Shown here piece by piece: positions 6,939-7,608 of a stretch of DNA of 7,608 nt (positions within the stretch are counted from its first letter, which is position 1; each line of letters begins with the position of its first letter). Where the stretch lies: assembly GCA_016295895.1 (NCBI GenBank), contig JAEDKI010000093.1, positions 1-7,608 of the forward strand. Reading direction: 5' to 3'. A model generated the notes under the pieces. That model saw nothing but the letters and a program-made list of their open reading frames with translations. It ran no database searches and had not been told where the DNA came from. The position numbers and the translations under genes are program-made. The DNA comes from Clostridiaceae bacterium (GTDB taxonomy: Bacteria > Bacillota > Clostridia > Oscillospirales > Acutalibacteraceae).

Positions 6939-7481
6939 TCAAGCCCTGTAGGTCATTATGGTATCGCCGTCAAGACTTTTCCATGTGAAAACGCCGTTTT
7001 CGAGAATGATATATCCCCTTGCGCTGTTCTCCTTGGGGATGGAAACCGAGCCGGGATTCATATAAACAAAGCTTTCATGCTCCGTGCATTTCGGAACATG
7101 GGTATGTCCGTTAAGAAGAATATCGCCCTTTTTCAGCGGCGGAAGATTGTTTTCGTTGAAAACATGGCCGTGGGTCGCATAAACGAGCCTGTCGCCGACG
7201 GCAAGCACCGCATAATCGGCAAGAATCGGGAAATTCAGCACCATCTGGTCAACCTCTGTGTCGCAGTTGCCCCTGACGCAGAATATTTCATCTTTTTTCT
7301 CATTGAGCATTTCGATGACCTTTTTCGGCGCATATTCATCGGGCAAATCGTTCCTCGGCCCGTGATAGAGAATATCGCCGAGCAAAAAGAGCCTGTCCGC
7401 TTTTTCTTTTTCATATTCTTCAATCAGCCTGCGGCAATAAAGAGCCGAGCCGTGAATATCCGAAGCTATCATTATTTTCAA
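6939..7481 (-). CDS. yfcE: YfcE-type metallophosphodiesterase, TTG start
   Basis: Cytoplasmic calcineurin-like phosphodiesterase closely resembling E. coli YfcE (184 residues), which hydrolyses phosphodiesters such as bis-pNPP in vitro with divalent metal. Its physiological substrate is unsettled. All metal-site motifs are present in this 180-residue version: SDIHG (7-11: D8, H10), GDILYHGPRNDLP (35-47: D36), RGNCDTEVDQM (70-80: N72), THGH (103-106) and NGHTHVP (124-130), then NPGSVSIPK (142-150). A GTG at 7490 is in frame but overlaps the GGAGG (7490-7494). The TTG at 7481 lies 8 nt after that GGAGG and gives an N-terminus (MKIMIASDIHG) that lines up with E. coli YfcE, so TTG is preferred. 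The ATG at 7472 is too far away. It is first in a two-gene operon with the membrane protein. Confidence 0.94.
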   Translation of the reverse strand: MKIMIASDIHGSALYCRRLIEEYEKEKADRLFLLGDILYHGPRNDLPDEYAPKKVIEMLNEKKDEIFCVRGNCDTEVDQMVLNFPILADYAVLAVGDRLVYATHGHVFNENNLPPLKKGDILLNGHTHVPKCTEHESFVYMNPGSVSIPKENSARGYIILENGVFTWKSLDGDTIMTYRA

Positions 7482-7489
7482 CCGCCGCA

Positions 7490-7494
7490 CCTCC
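7490..7494 (-). promoter_or_regulatory. Ribosome binding site that selects the TTG start of yfcE
   Basis: The minus strand reads GGAGGTGCGGCGGTTG. The GGAGG overlaps the alternative GTG and is 8 nt from the TTG. The other RBS-start spacings in this window are also 8-9 nt. Confidence 0.65.
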
Positions 7495-7519
7495 CGAACG
7501 ATTTCATTTTATCTTTTTC

Positions 7520-7548
7520 ATTATAATATAAAACACCCTGAAAAGCAA
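7520..7548 (-). promoter_or_regulatory. Promoter of the yfcE-membrane protein operon
   Basis: On the minus strand, -35 TTGCTT (7548-7543), a 17-bp spacer and consensus -10 TATAAT (7525-7520). The predicted start near 7513 gives a leader of about 32 nt. The -35 and spacer lie inside the loop and 3' arm of the hairpin at 7532-7565. Confidence 0.68.
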
Positions 7549-7565
7549 CAGCAATTCAAGGTGTT
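7530..7565 (-). terminator. Intrinsic terminator of the upstream minus-strand gene
   Basis: On the minus strand, AACACCTTGAA (7565-7555) pairs with TTCAGGGTGTT (7542-7532): 11 pairs including one G-T, with a 12-nt loop. It is followed by TTATATT (7531-7525), so the U-run is TTTT counting the stem foot, then AT-rich. On the plus strand the downstream run (GTTGATTATTT) is poorer, and no plus-strand gene ends here. It probably ends a gene lying beyond the right edge. Confidence 0.6.
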
Positions 7566-7570
7566 GTTGA

Positions 7571-7608
7571 TTATTTATCCTGGAACCTGCTCAAAAACAG
7601 CTTGGTTC
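7571..7608 (-). other. Possible 3' end of another minus-strand gene
   Basis: Two minus-strand frames reach stop codons just before the terminator. One ends in NQAVFEQVPG and then TAA at 7575-7577; the other ends in TKLFLSRFQDK and then TAA at 7571-7573. With only 38 bases the frame cannot be decided and no family is recognised. The terminator directly downstream is the main reason to expect a gene end here. Confidence 0.25.

Noticed and set aside
6903..7526. Open plus-strand frame of 207 codons
   Set aside because: It lies antisense to the yfcE-like gene and shows no family features; a shadow of codon bias.
1..7608. Search for a new defence system, mobile element, CRISPR array or tRNA
   Set aside because: All well-supported genes except one membrane protein belong to familiar housekeeping families; no repeat arrays, transposase-like frames, attachment repeats or tRNA cloverleafs were seen by eye.

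Overview
The window looks like ordinary chromosomal DNA from a low-to-mid GC Gram-positive bacterium. I infer a gut-type member of the Clostridia (Oscillospiraceae/Ruminococcaceae-like). The grounds are strong GGAGG-type ribosome binding sites about 8 nt before almost every start, sigma-A-like promoters, an ArgR/AhrC-type ARG box, and an argG-argH pair with Firmicute-like protein sequences. No phylogenetic search was possible, so this placement is tentative. No mobile element, CRISPR array, rRNA or tRNA was seen.

Layout from left to right. Positions 1-1289 hold argH (argininosuccinate lyase, minus strand, its last few dozen codons cut off by the window edge). A hairpin terminator or attenuator lies between it and argG (1359-2588, minus), which has its own promoter and ARG box. 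Then come trpS (2715-3725, minus) and a fold-type-I PLP aminotransferase (3750-4928, minus); these two are 24 nt apart and form one operon. A 162-nt divergent promoter region separates that operon from a plus-strand HAD phosphatase (5091-5744). The HAD gene runs tail-to-tail into an unrecognised 396-residue polytopic membrane protein (5731-6921, minus), overlapping it by 14 bp. Upstream of the membrane protein, and in operon with it, is a YfcE-type metallophosphodiesterase (6939-7481, minus) that appears to start at TTG. The right edge (7571-7608) may hold the last codons of another minus-strand gene, followed by a terminator that overlaps the yfcE promoter.

How the genes fit together. argG and argH carry out the last two steps of arginine synthesis (citrulline + aspartate to argininosuccinate, then to arginine + fumarate) and appear to be controlled by arginine through the ARG box. 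The aminotransferase-trpS pair combines amino-acid transamination with tryptophanyl-tRNA charging. The HAD phosphatase and the YfcE phosphodiesterase are generic phosphate-ester hydrolases. The membrane protein is the only gene with no recognisable function.

I found no convincing new multi-gene system. The points most worth a second look are regulatory architecture (ARG boxes with an adjacent inverted repeat, a hairpin between argG and argH, a terminator nested in a promoter), start-codon choice, the convergent overlap, and the unknown membrane protein.
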